Shown one piece after another: positions 1 to 7,720 of a DNA stretch of 36,974 bases. Made by a program: the position numbers and the translations under genes. Source of the DNA: Eubacterium sp. (GTDB lineage: Bacteria; Bacillota; Clostridia; Oscillospirales; Acutalibacteraceae); the NCBI GenBank assembly GCA_022511205.1, contig JAFLRY010000018.1, forward strand, positions 1 to 36,974, in the 5' to 3' direction. Numbering within the stretch: the stretch's first letter is position 1; each line of letters begins with the position of its first letter. The notes beneath the pieces are model-generated. The model was not told the origin of the DNA, did no database searches, and saw only the letters and a list, made by a program, of their open reading frames with translations.

Positions 1-400
1 CAAGTAAGCTATCGGGCTTGAGTTGAAGATACTCTTCGCCGACCATTTTATAGAAAACAGGTCTACCGCCGTTTCCGTCAATGTACTCAGCCGTTTCTGC
101 CTTAGTGGCATTGAAAACCTCGTTGTAGTAGTTTGCAACGTCCTCAAAGGAAGCAAAGTTTATTCCGCCGTACGTACCGGGTTCGAACGTGATAGGAGGT
201 GCTTCGCTTTCTTCCTCTTCGCCGTCCCCGCCGGAGCCTTTAATAATATCCTGCCACGTTCCGTCTTTGATCGTTGCAATAGCGTTATCCATTGCAGCCT
301 TAACATAGCTGACTTCGTCTTTTTTTACAATCGCGAAGGCGGCTATGCCGATAACGATAGCGCACACGAGAACGAGGGCTATTATTTTGATTGCTTTCAT
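1..400 (-). CDS. Truncated membrane-anchored/secreted protein of unknown function
   Basis: The reverse strand reads open from an ATG at 400 to the window edge, so only the first 133 residues are visible. A GGAGAGG ribosome-binding site sits just upstream. The protein begins MKAIKIIALVLVCAIVIGIA, a short basic start followed by a hydrophobic segment of about 20 residues, which reads as an uncleaved anchor or signal peptide; there is no lipobox cysteine. An acidic linker (GGDGEEEESEAPP) then leads into an extracellular-looking part with many aromatic and acidic residues. I do not recognise the family. It is divergent from the response regulator at 625 across an AT-rich spacer, but no functional link can be claimed. 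An overlapping plus-strand reading frame at 23-421 looks like a shadow, because it has no ribosome-binding site. Confidence 0.75.
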   Translation of the reverse strand, partial: MKAIKIIALVLVCAIVIGIAAFAIVKKDEVSYVKAAMDNAIATIKDGTWQDIIKGSGGDGEEEESEAPPITFEPGTYGGINFASFEDVANYYNEVFNATKAETAEYIDGNGGRPVFYKMVGEEYLQLKPDSLL

Positions 401-420
401 AATACCTCTCCTTATATATA

Positions 421-600
421 ATTGTATATAATATCAATTAATAATATATATTAATAATGTGAATTATATATTAATCAAATATTAATTAAATATTAATTAT
501 CGCCGTTTTCGGTTTATATATTGATAATTATGGTATAAAATATTTGCAAAAGCGTGATATTGAAAAATCAGGTTGCATTAAATTGGCTTTTATGCTAACA
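421..600. other. AT-rich divergent intergenic region
   Basis: This spacer between the leftward gene ending upstream at 400 and the response regulator at 625 is almost pure A/T from 410 to 500. It contains repeated ATTAAT/TTAATA words (for example near 437, 452, 472, 481 and 492). It probably contains the divergent promoters, but I could not pick a convincing -35/-10 pair with correct spacing. No reading frame or stable hairpin was seen. Confidence 0.4.
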
Positions 601-624
601 TTTACTAAAGAAGGAGGCGGGAAT

Positions 625-1311
625 ATGTTTAATATTTTGGTTGTTGAAGATGACAGAGAATGGCTGAAATCTGCCTGTATTGCGCTAAGGCGGCGAGGAT
701 TTAACGCGATATCTGCCGGCAGCAGCTCCCATGCGCTGGACAGAATGGACGATATGTTTATTGATATGTGTGTGGCGGGCATCAGCGGCTCTGACGCTGA
801 AACCTATAGCTTTATTGAATCATTAAAGAGAAGTAACTACCAATACCTTCCTATCATCATCGTTTCAGACAGCAATTCCTATGCCGATATGGAAAAGGCG
901 TTTAATGCCGGGGCGGACGATTACCTCGTTGTTCCCGTTAATTTTGACGAGCTGGCGCTCAGAATAAAGGCTTTGATGCGTCGCGCGAGCATCACGAACG
1001 AAAAAAAGATCAAAATCGGCTCTACGGCTCTTGATCTTGACGCTTTGACGCTCACTCAAAACGGCAATGAAACACTTTTGCCGCAAAAGGAATTTCTCCT
1101 TCTTTACAAACTTCTATCCTCACCGAATAAGATTTTCAACCGCCAGCAGATCATGGATGAAATCTGGGGATTTGACAGTGAATCGGACGAAAAAACGATA
1201 AACGTTCACATAAACAGGCTTCGCGACAGGCTGAGAGACAACGAGGATATTGAGATCCAAACCGTTCGAGGACTTGGATATAAGGCGATAGTTAAAGAAA
1301 AGGCTCGCTGA
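625..1311 (+). CDS. Orphan OmpR/PhoB-family response regulator with atypical receiver
   Basis: Predicted DNA-binding response regulator of 228 residues, the normal length for the family. Residues 1-120 form a receiver domain: acidic pair E8-D9-D10 and the likely phospho-acceptor D47 (MFIDMCVAGISG). Residues about 128-225 form a winged-helix DNA-binding domain (ending DRLRDNEDIEIQTVRGLGYK). The receiver is unusual: the near-invariant lysine of the KP motif is valine (DDYLVVPVNFDEL), and the proline after the phospho-Asp loop is alanine. The start is chosen at 625 because AAGGAGGCGG lies directly upstream; the frame is open back to 544 but has no ribosome-binding site there. No histidine kinase is visible in the window, so its partner and targets are unknown. 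The changed switch residues suggest altered or phosphorylation-independent control (inference). Confidence 0.85.
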   Translation: MFNILVVEDDREWLKSACIALRRRGFNAISAGSSSHALDRMDDMFIDMCVAGISGSDAETYSFIESLKRSNYQYLPIIIVSDSNSYADMEKAFNAGADDYLVVPVNFDELALRIKALMRRASITNEKKIKIGSTALDLDALTLTQNGNETLLPQKEFLLLYKLLSSPNKIFNRQQIMDEIWGFDSESDEKTINVHINRLRDRLRDNEDIEIQTVRGLGYKAIVKEKAR

Positions 1312-1330
1312 TTCAATCAAATTAGCCACT

Positions 1331-1365
1331 AAAAATACCCCTGCCATTACGGTAGGGGTTCATTT
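1331..1365. terminator. Bidirectional Rho-independent terminator
   Basis: A 9-bp stem (ACCCCTGCC at 1337-1345 with GGTAGGGGT at 1351-1359, one G-U pair) has a 5-nt loop. It is flanked by AAAAA on the left and a T-rich stretch on the right. It lies between two convergent genes and can serve both. Confidence 0.75.
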
Positions 1366-1387
1366 TCAGCCTTTATTCAGAGAGATA

Positions 1388-1930
1388 TTATCTCATAAGG
1401 TTATTGCGGATTCCTCTTACGTCCTGCAATGCCTTATAAAGGGCGTCATCGATCTTAAGAAGAGTATCCTCCGCATAATTATTAACAGCGGCAATAGAAT
1501 CTCTCTTATTCTTCTGAACGGCAGCAAGAATTTCATCCGCCTGAGTTGAAGCGTTGCCGAGTATCTCACTTGCGCGAGCCTGGGCCTCACGGATAGCGGC
1601 TTCGCCCTCCTCCTTGGCCTTCGCAATAAGTTCAGCGGCCTCAGCCTGAGCGGTCTGGGTGATCTGATCGCGTGCAACAAGATCGCGGGCCTGGGCGTGA
1701 GCCTCTTCAATAATAGCCTTAGCTTCTTTGTTGGCATCCTCCAAAATAGTGTTTCTCGAATCAATGATCGCCTTAGCCTGCTTCGTCTCGTGAGGCGTAT
1801 TGAGGCGGATATCCTCAATTATCGTCTTGATCTTCTCAACGTCAACAAGGCTTTTTTTCGTCATAGGCATCGAGGTAGCGTCATCAAGCACATCCTCTAA
1901 ATCTTCAAGTAAAATATCTGTATTAGTCAT
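1388..1930 (-). CDS. Coiled-coil protein resembling ATP synthase subunit b, downstream of coaD
   Basis: 180-residue soluble protein. Residues about 45-150 are alanine/glutamate/lysine/arginine-rich with the look of a long helical coiled coil (repeats such as AKAIIEEAHAQARDLVA and AAELIAKAKEEGEAAI). It has no membrane segment, so it is not a genuine F0 subunit b. Database annotation of such proteins often reads 'ATPase' or 'V-type ATP synthase subunit', which is probably only coiled-coil similarity; a DivIVA/Wag31-like scaffold role is also possible. Its start overlaps the end of coaD by 8 bp, so it is the last gene of the rsmD-coaD operon and is probably translationally coupled. The operon ends at the terminator near 1345. 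Function is unknown. Confidence 0.75.
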   Translation of the reverse strand: MTNTDILLEDLEDVLDDATSMPMTKKSLVDVEKIKTIIEDIRLNTPHETKQAKAIIDSRNTILEDANKEAKAIIEEAHAQARDLVARDQITQTAQAEAAELIAKAKEEGEAAIREAQARASEILGNASTQADEILAAVQKNKRDSIAAVNNYAEDTLLKIDDALYKALQDVRGIRNNLMR

Positions 1931-2414
1931 TCTTGCTTTCTCCTTTACATCTTTTTATTACATCATCTAAAATTTCAGCGGGAACAAATCCCGAAATGTC
2001 TCCGTTAAGGCGGCAGACCTCCTTAACCATGCTTGAGGATAGGAACATGTTTTTCCCCTTTGCGGTGAGAAAAACCGTTTCTATTTTAGGCAGAAGGCTT
2101 TGATTTGTAAGCGCCTGCTGAAATTCGTAATCAAAATCGGAAACCGCGCGCAGTCCCTTAACGATGGCCACCGCGCCTTTCTTTTTGGCATATTCAACGA
2201 GAAGTCCGCTGTAAGTATCAAACTCGATGTTCTCGCCCTTAACGCAGCTTTTCAGAAGATCTAAGCGCTCTTCTATGGAAAAAGTGGCGTTTTTCTCGCT
2301 ATTGCTCATTACTACGACGATAACCTTATCAAAAAGCTCCGCCGCGCGTTCTATAATATCTTTATGACCAAGGGTCACGGGATCAAAGCTTCCCGGACAA
2401 ATGGCTAATTTCAC
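1923..2414 (-). CDS. coaD: Phosphopantetheine adenylyltransferase
   Basis: Transfers AMP from ATP to 4'-phosphopantetheine to give dephospho-CoA, the penultimate step of coenzyme A synthesis (cytosol). The 163-residue length is normal. The N-terminus carries the nucleotidyltransferase signature GSFDPVTLGH at residues 8-17, with the T-x-G-H catalytic motif at 14-17. The C-terminal part has the family motif FLSSSMVKEV. It starts 7 bp after rsmD ends and overlaps the following coiled-coil gene by 8 bp. The rsmD-coaD pair is a widespread Firmicute arrangement. Confidence 0.97.
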   Translation of the reverse strand: MKLAICPGSFDPVTLGHKDIIERAAELFDKVIVVVMSNSEKNATFSIEERLDLLKSCVKGENIEFDTYSGLLVEYAKKKGAVAIVKGLRAVSDFDYEFQQALTNQSLLPKIETVFLTAKGKNMFLSSSMVKEVCRLNGDISGFVPAEILDDVIKRCKGESKND

Positions 2415-2421
2415 GAAACGA

Positions 2422-2958
2422 TCAGTCCTTTCGGTAAAGCGTGATTTTCGTTTTACCGTGGTTTCTTTCCCTATCTACCGAAAAACCGCTGAATTTTTCA
2501 GGTAATACCTCATCTTTAGAGGTCTCACAAATAATTATCGCGTTATCATTCGTTGCGCCCGCCATGTAAGGCATACATTTTTGAATAAAGCCCTTGCCGT
2601 AGGGCGGATCTAAAAACACTATATCAAAGCCGCCCGCACGGGTCAGATAAGAGATCGCGTCTCCGTTAACGAGCTGACTGCTGCTTGAAAACCCGCACCG
2701 CTCAACGTTGCTCTTAACTACGGCGGCGGCATTTTTATTATTTTCAATGAAAGCGCAAAACTCAGCGCCTCTTGACAATGCCTCTATTCCCAGCTGACCT
2801 GAGCCCGCGAAAAGATCGAGCGCTCTTTTCCCCTCAATTTCAAACTGGATCATACTGAATAACGCTTCTTTAACGTTTTCAGCGGTAGGTCTCGTAACAT
2901 CGTCACCGCGAAGAGTTTCAAGCCGTCTGCCACGGGCGCTGCCTGTAATTACTCTCAT
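2422..2958 (-). CDS. rsmD: 16S rRNA (guanine(966)-N(2))-methyltransferase RsmD
   Basis: SAM-dependent methyltransferase acting on G966 of 16S rRNA during 30S assembly. With the start at 2958 (MRVITGSARGRRL) the protein is 178 residues, matching the family. Visible motifs are the SAM-binding loop ALDLFAGSGQLGIEALSRGA and the catalytic tetrapeptide region VFLDPPYGKG. The frame remains open to 3009. However, the promoter at 3015-3043 places the transcript start near 3008, so the 5' extension (MYKNVQVCHS...) is unlikely to be translated. First gene of the rsmD-coaD-coiled-coil operon. Confidence 0.95.
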   Translation of the reverse strand: MRVITGSARGRRLETLRGDDVTRPTAENVKEALFSMIQFEIEGKRALDLFAGSGQLGIEALSRGAEFCAFIENNKNAAAVVKSNVERCGFSSSSQLVNGDAISYLTRAGGFDIVFLDPPYGKGFIQKCMPYMAGATNDNAIIICETSKDEVLPEKFSGFSVDRERNHGKTKITLYRKD

Positions 2959-3014
2959 AATGCTTGTCCTTAAGCAGATACTATGACATACCTGCACATT
3001 TTTATACAACTACA

Positions 3015-3043
3015 ATTATACAATCAGGATTTTAAGTAGTCAA
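3015..3043 (-). promoter_or_regulatory. Housekeeping promoter for rsmD-coaD operon
   Basis: On the minus strand, TTGACT (3043-3038) and TATAAT (3020-3015) are separated by exactly 17 bp, 57 bp upstream of the rsmD start. Confidence 0.8.
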
Positions 3044-3058
3044 GATATTTTATAAAAT

Positions 3059-4879
3059 TTATATATTATGGTAAAATTTGTAAATATTCTCTGCGTTTTT
3101 GGCGCTGATGGAATCGCACTGCATTAGCTCCTCAACACTGCTTTCCCTGATTTTGGAAATGGTTTTAAAGTGCTTCATAAGCGCTTTGGCTTTTGCCTCT
3201 CCAATTCCCTCTATGCTTAAAAGACTTGAGGAAAAAGCCGCTTTCTTATGCTTTTTATGATGATAGGTTATGGCGAAGCGGTGAACCTCCTCCTGAATGT
3301 CGGAAACGAGGGTAAAGGCGCTTCTGTGGGAATTTATCTCTATCTCTCCGCCGCCGAAAGCGATGGCACGGGTGCGGTGCTTGCTGTCCTTCACCATGCC
3401 GAAAACCGGAACGTTAAGCCCCATTTTTTCGATCACGGGAAGCACGGCGTTGACCTGCGGCTGACCGCCGTCAAGAAGTATAAGATCGGGCAAAATCTTA
3501 AAGGTACTGCCCTCTTCATCGTTGTAATAATGATTGAAGCGACGAGTTAAAACCTCGTTCATAGAGCCCACGTCGTTCTGTCCGTCAAAGCCTTTAATGG
3601 AAAATCTCTTATACGCCGATTTCATCGGTCTGCCGTTGTGGAAAACCACCATTCCGGCCACGTTATCGGCGCCGAAGGTGTGGGAAATATCGTAGCTTTC
3701 AATGTATTCGGGCGGTTTGGGAAGCCCCAACAGCTTCGCCAGCTCCTCTAAGGCGGTGAATTCCTTGCCAAGCCTGCCTTCACTCTGTGCGAGATGCTCC
3801 GCGGCGTTGCCACGGCACATATTTACGATGGACAAATGCTCGCCCTTTTGCGGGTGGATAAACTCAACTTTCTTGCCGCGCCTGCTCTCAAGGAACTGAA
3901 GCAAAAGCTCCTCGTCCTCGATTTCACCGTCAACGGCGATTCGCGCAGGAACACGGCTTCTCATGGCATAATAGCGCTCGATAAGCTCAAATCTTGCGGC
4001 GGGAAGATCCTCAACGGAATCGATTATCCAGAATTCACTGTCAGTCAATCTGCCGTTCTCAAATCTTATGACCTCAAAACACGCTTTCTTTTTGCCGTTT
4101 ACAATGGCGAAAACGTCCTCCTCAGGCACGTTTATGGCAACTACCTTTTGCTTTTCATCGAGATTCTTTATCGCCTTTATCCTATCGCGTAGCTTTGCCG
4201 CTTCCTCGAATTGCAAATTCTCCGAATACTCGTTCATCAGGCGCGTCATATCGCGGACCGCCGCCTGACTGCCGCCCTTCAAGAACGCCAGCGCATCCTT
4301 GATATTTTCCGCGTATTCCTCCTGTGTGATGCGGGCGGCGCAGGGCGCGGAGCAGATGCCCATAAAGCCGTTGAGACAGGGGCGCGTTTTGCCATAATCA
4401 CGCGGAAATTGCTTATTACAGCGCGGAAGCTTGAATATCCTTAACGTTTCCTCCACCGCCTGCTTAACGGAAAAGCCCGAAATGTACGGGCCTACATAGG
4501 TAGCGCCGTCATCATCAATACGCTTACACTCGGAAATGCGCGGAAATTCGCCCTTAGTTATCTTGATATAGTTATAGCCCTTATCATCCTTAAGCAGAAT
4601 ATTATATTTCGGCATATGCTGCTTGATAAGCGAGCATTCCAGCACGAGGGCCTCAAATTCGGTGTCAACGAGGATATAATCAAAATCATCAACGTTTTCC
4701 ACCATTCTGATCACCTTAAGGGAATGGTTTGAGTGGGAGCCGAAATAAGAGGAAACTCTGTTTTTCAGCTTCTTTGCCTTGCCGATATATATTATCTTTT
4801 TATCCTTGTTTTTCATAATATAGACGCCGGGCTGCATCGGCAGCGCCATGGCCTTTTTACGAAGCTCTTTTTCAGTCAC
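3059..4879 (-). CDS. uvrC: UvrABC excinuclease subunit C
   Basis: Makes the two incisions flanking a lesion in nucleotide excision repair, working with UvrA and UvrB. Domain order is complete: N-terminal GIY-YIG nuclease (GVYIMKNKDKKIIYIGKAKK, about residues 18-37), a UVR motif for UvrB contact (NLQFEEAAKLRDRIKAI, about 218-236), the RNase H-like second nuclease (YIESYDISHTFGADNVAGMV), and a C-terminal helix-hairpin-helix (LLSIEGIGEAKAKALMKHF). About 606 residues, the normal size. I place the start at the GTG at 4879, because AAAGGGG then lies 8 nt upstream; a GTG at 4888 overlaps that site. It follows the HPr terminator with no obvious promoter of its own, so it may depend on read-through. 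Confidence 0.97.
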   Translation of the reverse strand: MTEKELRKKAMALPMQPGVYIMKNKDKKIIYIGKAKKLKNRVSSYFGSHSNHSLKVIRMVENVDDFDYILVDTEFEALVLECSLIKQHMPKYNILLKDDKGYNYIKITKGEFPRISECKRIDDDGATYVGPYISGFSVKQAVEETLRIFKLPRCNKQFPRDYGKTRPCLNGFMGICSAPCAARITQEEYAENIKDALAFLKGGSQAAVRDMTRLMNEYSENLQFEEAAKLRDRIKAIKNLDEKQKVVAINVPEEDVFAIVNGKKKACFEVIRFENGRLTDSEFWIIDSVEDLPAARFELIERYYAMRSRVPARIAVDGEIEDEELLLQFLESRRGKKVEFIHPQKGEHLSIVNMCRGNAAEHLAQSEGRLGKEFTALEELAKLLGLPKPPEYIESYDISHTFGADNVAGMVVFHNGRPMKSAYKRFSIKGFDGQNDVGSMNEVLTRRFNHYYNDEEGSTFKILPDLILLDGGQPQVNAVLPVIEKMGLNVPVFGMVKDSKHRTRAIAFGGGEIEINSHRSAFTLVSDIQEEVHRFAITYHHKKHKKAAFSSSLLSIEGIGEAKAKALMKHFKTISKIRESSVEELMQCDSISAKNAENIYKFYHNI

Positions 4880-4904
4880 ACTTTCCACCCCTTTAACAAA
4901 GAAT

Positions 4905-4942
4905 AATAAAGAAAAAATAAGGGTACAGAAATACTCTGTACC
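4905..4942 (-). terminator. Rho-independent terminator after the HPr gene
   Basis: Perfect 8-bp stem GGTACAGA/TCTGTACC (4922-4929 with 4935-4942) and 5-nt loop. On the minus strand it is followed by a TTATTTTTTCTTT tract. It separates the HPr gene from uvrC. Confidence 0.8.
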
Positions 4943-4969
4943 GCAATATTTTAAATATTAAATTTGTGA

Positions 4970-5233
4970 TTAGTCGGCGAAACCGCTCTTAACAAGAGCA
5001 ACAAGACCCTCAACAGCGTTTTCCTCGTCTGAGCCGTCAGCGATAATACGGATATCGGTGCCGCCCATAATACCAAGTGAAAGCACGCCTAAAAGTGACT
5101 TTGCGTTAACTCTTCTCTCTTCCTTCTCAACCCAGATTGAAGACTTGAATTCATTTGCCTTCTGAATAAAAAAAGTAGCGGGGCGAGCGTGAAGACCAAC
5201 CTGATTCTCAACTTTAACATCTTTAACAAACAT
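4970..5233 (-). CDS. ptsH: HPr-family phosphocarrier protein
   Basis: Small phosphocarrier of the sugar phosphotransferase system and of carbon catabolite control. With the start at 5233 (MFVKDVKVENQ) it is 87 residues, exactly HPr size. Both regulatory sites fall at their classical numbers: the phospho-acceptor H15 in GLHARPAT and the HPr-kinase target S46 in NAKSLLGVLSLG. This supports a catabolic HPr rather than a Crh paralogue, which lacks the histidine. GAGAGG lies upstream of 5233; the upstream extension to 5269 has no support. It is a single-gene unit with its own promoter and terminator; ptsI is not beside it. The symbol is by family; the genome may hold paralogues. Confidence 0.93.
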   Translation of the reverse strand: MFVKDVKVENQVGLHARPATFFIQKANEFKSSIWVEKEERRVNAKSLLGVLSLGIMGGTDIRIIADGSDEENAVEGLVALVKSGFAD

Positions 5234-5302
5234 GCTTAAATACCTCTCATCATTAAAAATAAAACTCAAACTTATTTGTTAATCTTTTGTTCTGCTTTAC
5301 AT

Positions 5303-5330
5303 ATTATAACACTAAAGTGAAATAGGTCAA
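5303..5330 (-). promoter_or_regulatory. Housekeeping promoter for the HPr gene
   Basis: Minus-strand TTGACC (5330-5325) and TATAAT (5308-5303) with a 16-bp spacer, about 70 bp upstream of the HPr start. Confidence 0.8.
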
Positions 5331-5409
5331 CAGATTTTTTAAAGTTCGTAGGCTTTATGAATAAGACACAAATTATTTTGCTCCATTTTGTGCAAAATAC
5401 ACAGTTTTT

Positions 5410-6138
5410 TCAGCTTTTAAATTTTGACAAAATTTCGATGTCCTTTTTCGTCAGCTCCGCTTTTTCGAGCATATCGGGCCTACGCTCCAAAGTGCGCTTC
5501 AGGGACTGCTCTCTGCGCCATTTGTTCACGTTTTCGTGATGACCCGTTAGCAACACGTCGGGTACCGTTCTGCCCTTCCATTCATAGGGGCGCGTGTATT
5601 GCGGATATTCAAGAAGCGAGCTGAAATGGCTCTCCTCCTCAAAGCATTCATCATCTGAAAGCACGCCGGGAAGCAGCCTTGAAACCGCATCCGCAAGAAT
5701 AAGTGCGGGAAGCTCGCCGCCTGTTAAAACGTAGTCGCCAACGGATATTTCCTCAGGCTGTAATTCCTCGATAACGCGCTCGTCTATTCCCTCATAATGT
5801 CCGCATAAAAGGGCGATATTATCGAGTTTGGAAAGCTCTTTCACTCTCTCTTGCGTTAAAGTCTTTCCCTGCGGAGTTAAGTAGATAAGGTGCGGCTTAG
5901 TACCGAGCTTTTCGCAGATCGCCGCGTAGCAATCGTAAACCGGCTCCACCTGCATGATCATGCCCATACCGCCTCCGTAGGGAGTATCGTCCACTCTGCG
6001 GTGCTTGTCCTTCGTATATTCCCTTATATCGGTGCATTCAATTTCAACTTTCCCCGCTTTGCGCGCCCTGCCTATAATGCTTTCGGAAAGATAGGCGTTG
6101 CACATTTCGGGAAAAAGCGTTAGTATGTCAATCCTCAT
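5410..6138 (-). CDS. trmD: tRNA (guanine(37)-N(1))-methyltransferase
   Basis: Methylates G37 next to the anticodon in tRNAs reading CNN codons and so prevents +1 frameshifting. 242 residues, normal. SPOUT trefoil-knot motifs are present: YLTPQGKTLTQERV, LLCGHYEGIDERVIE and EISVGDYVLTGGELPAL, which together form the SAM pocket. The N-terminus MRIDILTLFPEM is typical. Its start overlaps the end of rimM by 11 bp. The usual downstream partner rplS is not present; the next gene is HPr with its own promoter. Confidence 0.97.
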   Translation of the reverse strand: MRIDILTLFPEMCNAYLSESIIGRARKAGKVEIECTDIREYTKDKHRRVDDTPYGGGMGMIMQVEPVYDCYAAICEKLGTKPHLIYLTPQGKTLTQERVKELSKLDNIALLCGHYEGIDERVIEELQPEEISVGDYVLTGGELPALILADAVSRLLPGVLSDDECFEEESHFSSLLEYPQYTRPYEWKGRTVPDVLLTGHHENVNKWRREQSLKRTLERRPDMLEKAELTKKDIEILSKFKS

Positions 6139-6637
6139 CGAAAAGTCCTTTCATCGGGAGAATTCTGATAACCTGATACTCGGTATTGATCTCCTTGATA
6201 ATATCGGGGATCATCGGAATGTAACTGTGCTTGCCCCAGCTCTCAATATCAAGGATATCGGAAGCGCCGTAATTCAGCACGTCAACCACCTTGCCGTATT
6301 CCTCCTCGGTTTCGGCGTTTACAACGTAGCAACCAATGATATCCTGAATATAATTCGCGCCTTCATCGATCACCGCGTCGTCACGATTTCCGTAAAGCAC
6401 TTTGCCTTTACAGGCCTCCGCCTCGTTGATTGAAGCGATTTCAGCGAATTTAATTATCGCGTGATTCTTTTGGGGGCGAACGCCAATGAGCGTAAGCGGT
6501 TCTTTGCCGTTTTCGTCAAGATAAAGGGTCTTGAATTGCTTGATATAATCGATATCGTCGCACCACAACTCCAGCTTCATTTCGCCCTTAAGTCCGTGGG
6601 TGTTGATAAGTTTTCCAACTTCAAGATATTGTTTCAT
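6128..6637 (-). CDS. rimM: Ribosome maturation factor RimM
   Basis: Assists 30S head assembly by binding uS19. 169 residues, normal. The N-terminal RimM beta-barrel starts YLEVGKLINTHGLKGEMKLE, and the C-terminal PRC-barrel region includes GCYVVNAETEEEYGKVVDVL and HSYIPMIPDIIKEI. It is first in a two-gene rimM-trmD operon with a strong promoter immediately upstream. In most Firmicutes this pair follows ffh-rpsP-khpA on the same strand; here it is on the opposite strand about 2 kb away. Confidence 0.96.
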   Translation of the reverse strand: MKQYLEVGKLINTHGLKGEMKLELWCDDIDYIKQFKTLYLDENGKEPLTLIGVRPQKNHAIIKFAEIASINEAEACKGKVLYGNRDDAVIDEGANYIQDIIGCYVVNAETEEEYGKVVDVLNYGASDILDIESWGKHSYIPMIPDIIKEINTEYQVIRILPMKGLFDED

Positions 6638-6654
6638 TTTATCACCAATAAAGT

Positions 6655-6683
6655 ATTATATATATTTTCGTGCCCGTTGGCAA
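6655..6683 (-). promoter_or_regulatory. Housekeeping promoter for rimM-trmD
   Basis: Minus-strand TTGCCA (6683-6678) and TATAAT (6660-6655) with a 17-bp spacer. It sits 18 bp before the rimM start and gives a very short leader. Confidence 0.75.
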
Positions 6684-6689
6684 TAGAAA

Positions 6690-6963
6690 AAGATCAAAAG
6701 GCTGTCAGCCAAAATAAAGAAACTTTTTTACTATATTTTCCGCTGCCGCGGAGGGGGATACCCTTTGCGCCTATCGGCGTAGGTTCGTTTATTTAATTTT
6801 TTATATTTGCGCCTGCCGGCGCAGGGCGTTACTCTCTTTCGTGTTGCGAAAGAGAGTAACCAGAGAAAGCAATTCAAGGGGAGATTTCGCTCACGCTCAA
6901 TAGTCCCCTTAAAAATCCCCTTTTGTTATTGCGGCACGCGCACAGTGCGCACAGTGCCGCAAT
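6690..6963. repeat. Cluster of intergenic hairpin repeats
   Basis: This 390-bp gap (6638-7030) has no credible gene but many inverted repeats. They are: GGCT/AGCC at 6700-6710; three related GC-rich hairpins of the form stem-TNNC-stem-AGG at about 6740-6753, 6766-6783 and 6808-6825; a perfect 14-bp stem GTTACTCTCTTTCG/CGAAAGAGAGTAAC at 6828-6841 and 6847-6860; AAGGGGA/TCCCCTT at 6876-6882 and 6904-6910; and a 10-bp stem ATTGCGGCAC/GTGCCGCAAT at 6928-6937 and 6954-6963 enclosing a second GCGCAC/GTGCGC stem. Two of the GC-rich units (6764-6783 and 6806-6825) are near-identical direct copies. The composition resembles dispersed intergenic elements of clostridial genomes; mobility is not shown. 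Confidence 0.6.
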
Positions 6964-6971
6964 TGACAGAC

Positions 6972-7000
6972 TTGGCAAATGCACTAAATCGTGATAGAAT
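6972..7000 (+). promoter_or_regulatory. Promoter for the HAD hydrolase gene
   Basis: TTGGCA (6972-6977), 17 bp, TAGAAT (6995-7000), 30 bp before the ATG at 7031. Confidence 0.65.
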
Positions 7001-7030
7001 GAATCGTAGTTTTAAATTTAAGGAGCAAAT

Positions 7031-7717
7031 ATGAAAGTTATTTTCTGGGATTTTGACGGCACTTTAGTACACTCCAATTCCCTATGGAGCGGCAGCGTTT
7101 ATAACGCGCTTAAGCAGGTCTGCCCTGATGCCAAGGTGGAGTTTACCGAAATACGCAAACATATGGCGCACGGCTTTACTTGGCATACTCCAAACGAGGA
7201 TTACAGCAGTATCACCGGCGACAAATGGTGGGATCATATGAACGCCTATTTTTGCAGTTGCTATATAGCGTTGGACGTTCCTGCAGATATAGCCGAAAGC
7301 GCTACAAAAAACATAAGAAATATCATTAAATGCAAGGAAAATTATACGCTTTATCCCGATTCTATCTCCACGCTGAAAACGCTTAAAGATATGGGTTTTA
7401 CGAACGCTCTGCTTTCAAATAACTATCCCGATTTGTGCGAGGTTTTGGAGAAGCTTAGTATTGCTGATTTGTTTGACAATATCATCATTTCCGCGAATGA
7501 GGGATACGATAAGCCGAGGAAAGAGATATTTGAAAGCGCAATGAATTTATACCCAAACGCCGAAGCATATTATATGATCGGCGACAGCATAAATGCCGAT
7601 ATTATCGGCGGAAATAGCGCGGGTATGACCACTATTCTCGTTCACCGCGGATACGATGAAAATGCGGATCATTGCGTTGACGAACTTGAACAGATCATTG
7701 AAATAATGAATAATTAA
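7031..7717 (+). CDS. HAD-superfamily phosphatase (subfamily IA)
   Basis: 228-residue soluble haloacid-dehalogenase-fold hydrolase, likely a phosphatase for a small phosphorylated metabolite. The four family motifs are present: nucleophile and acid D7/D9 in WDFDGTLVHSNS; the serine of ALLSNN (motif II); lysine in GYDKPRKEIF (motif III); and aspartates of MIGDSINADIIGG (motif IV). A helical cap of about 90 residues follows motif I, typical of phosphoglycolate-phosphatase-like or beta-phosphoglucomutase-like members. AAGGAG precedes the ATG. It converges on the NUDIX gene with only 3 bp between stop codons. The substrate cannot be read from the sequence. Confidence 0.88.
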   Translation: MKVIFWDFDGTLVHSNSLWSGSVYNALKQVCPDAKVEFTEIRKHMAHGFTWHTPNEDYSSITGDKWWDHMNAYFCSCYIALDVPADIAESATKNIRNIIKCKENYTLYPDSISTLKTLKDMGFTNALLSNNYPDLCEVLEKLSIADLFDNIIISANEGYDKPRKEIFESAMNLYPNAEAYYMIGDSINADIIGGNSAGMTTILVHRGYDENADHCVDELEQIIEIMNN

Positions 7718-7720
7718 AAT

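Noticed and set aside
23-421. 132-codon plus-strand frame at the window start
   Set aside because: The minus strand has a clear start, ribosome-binding site and signal-like N-terminus over the same bases.
430-500. Repeated ATTAAT words as replication iterons
   Set aside because: Irregular spacing in an AT-rich divergent promoter region, with no dnaA/rep gene or DnaA boxes nearby.
6963-7000. TTGACA at 6963-6968 as the -35 of the HAD gene
   Set aside because: Spacing to TAGAAT would be 26 bp; TTGGCA at 6972 gives 17 bp.
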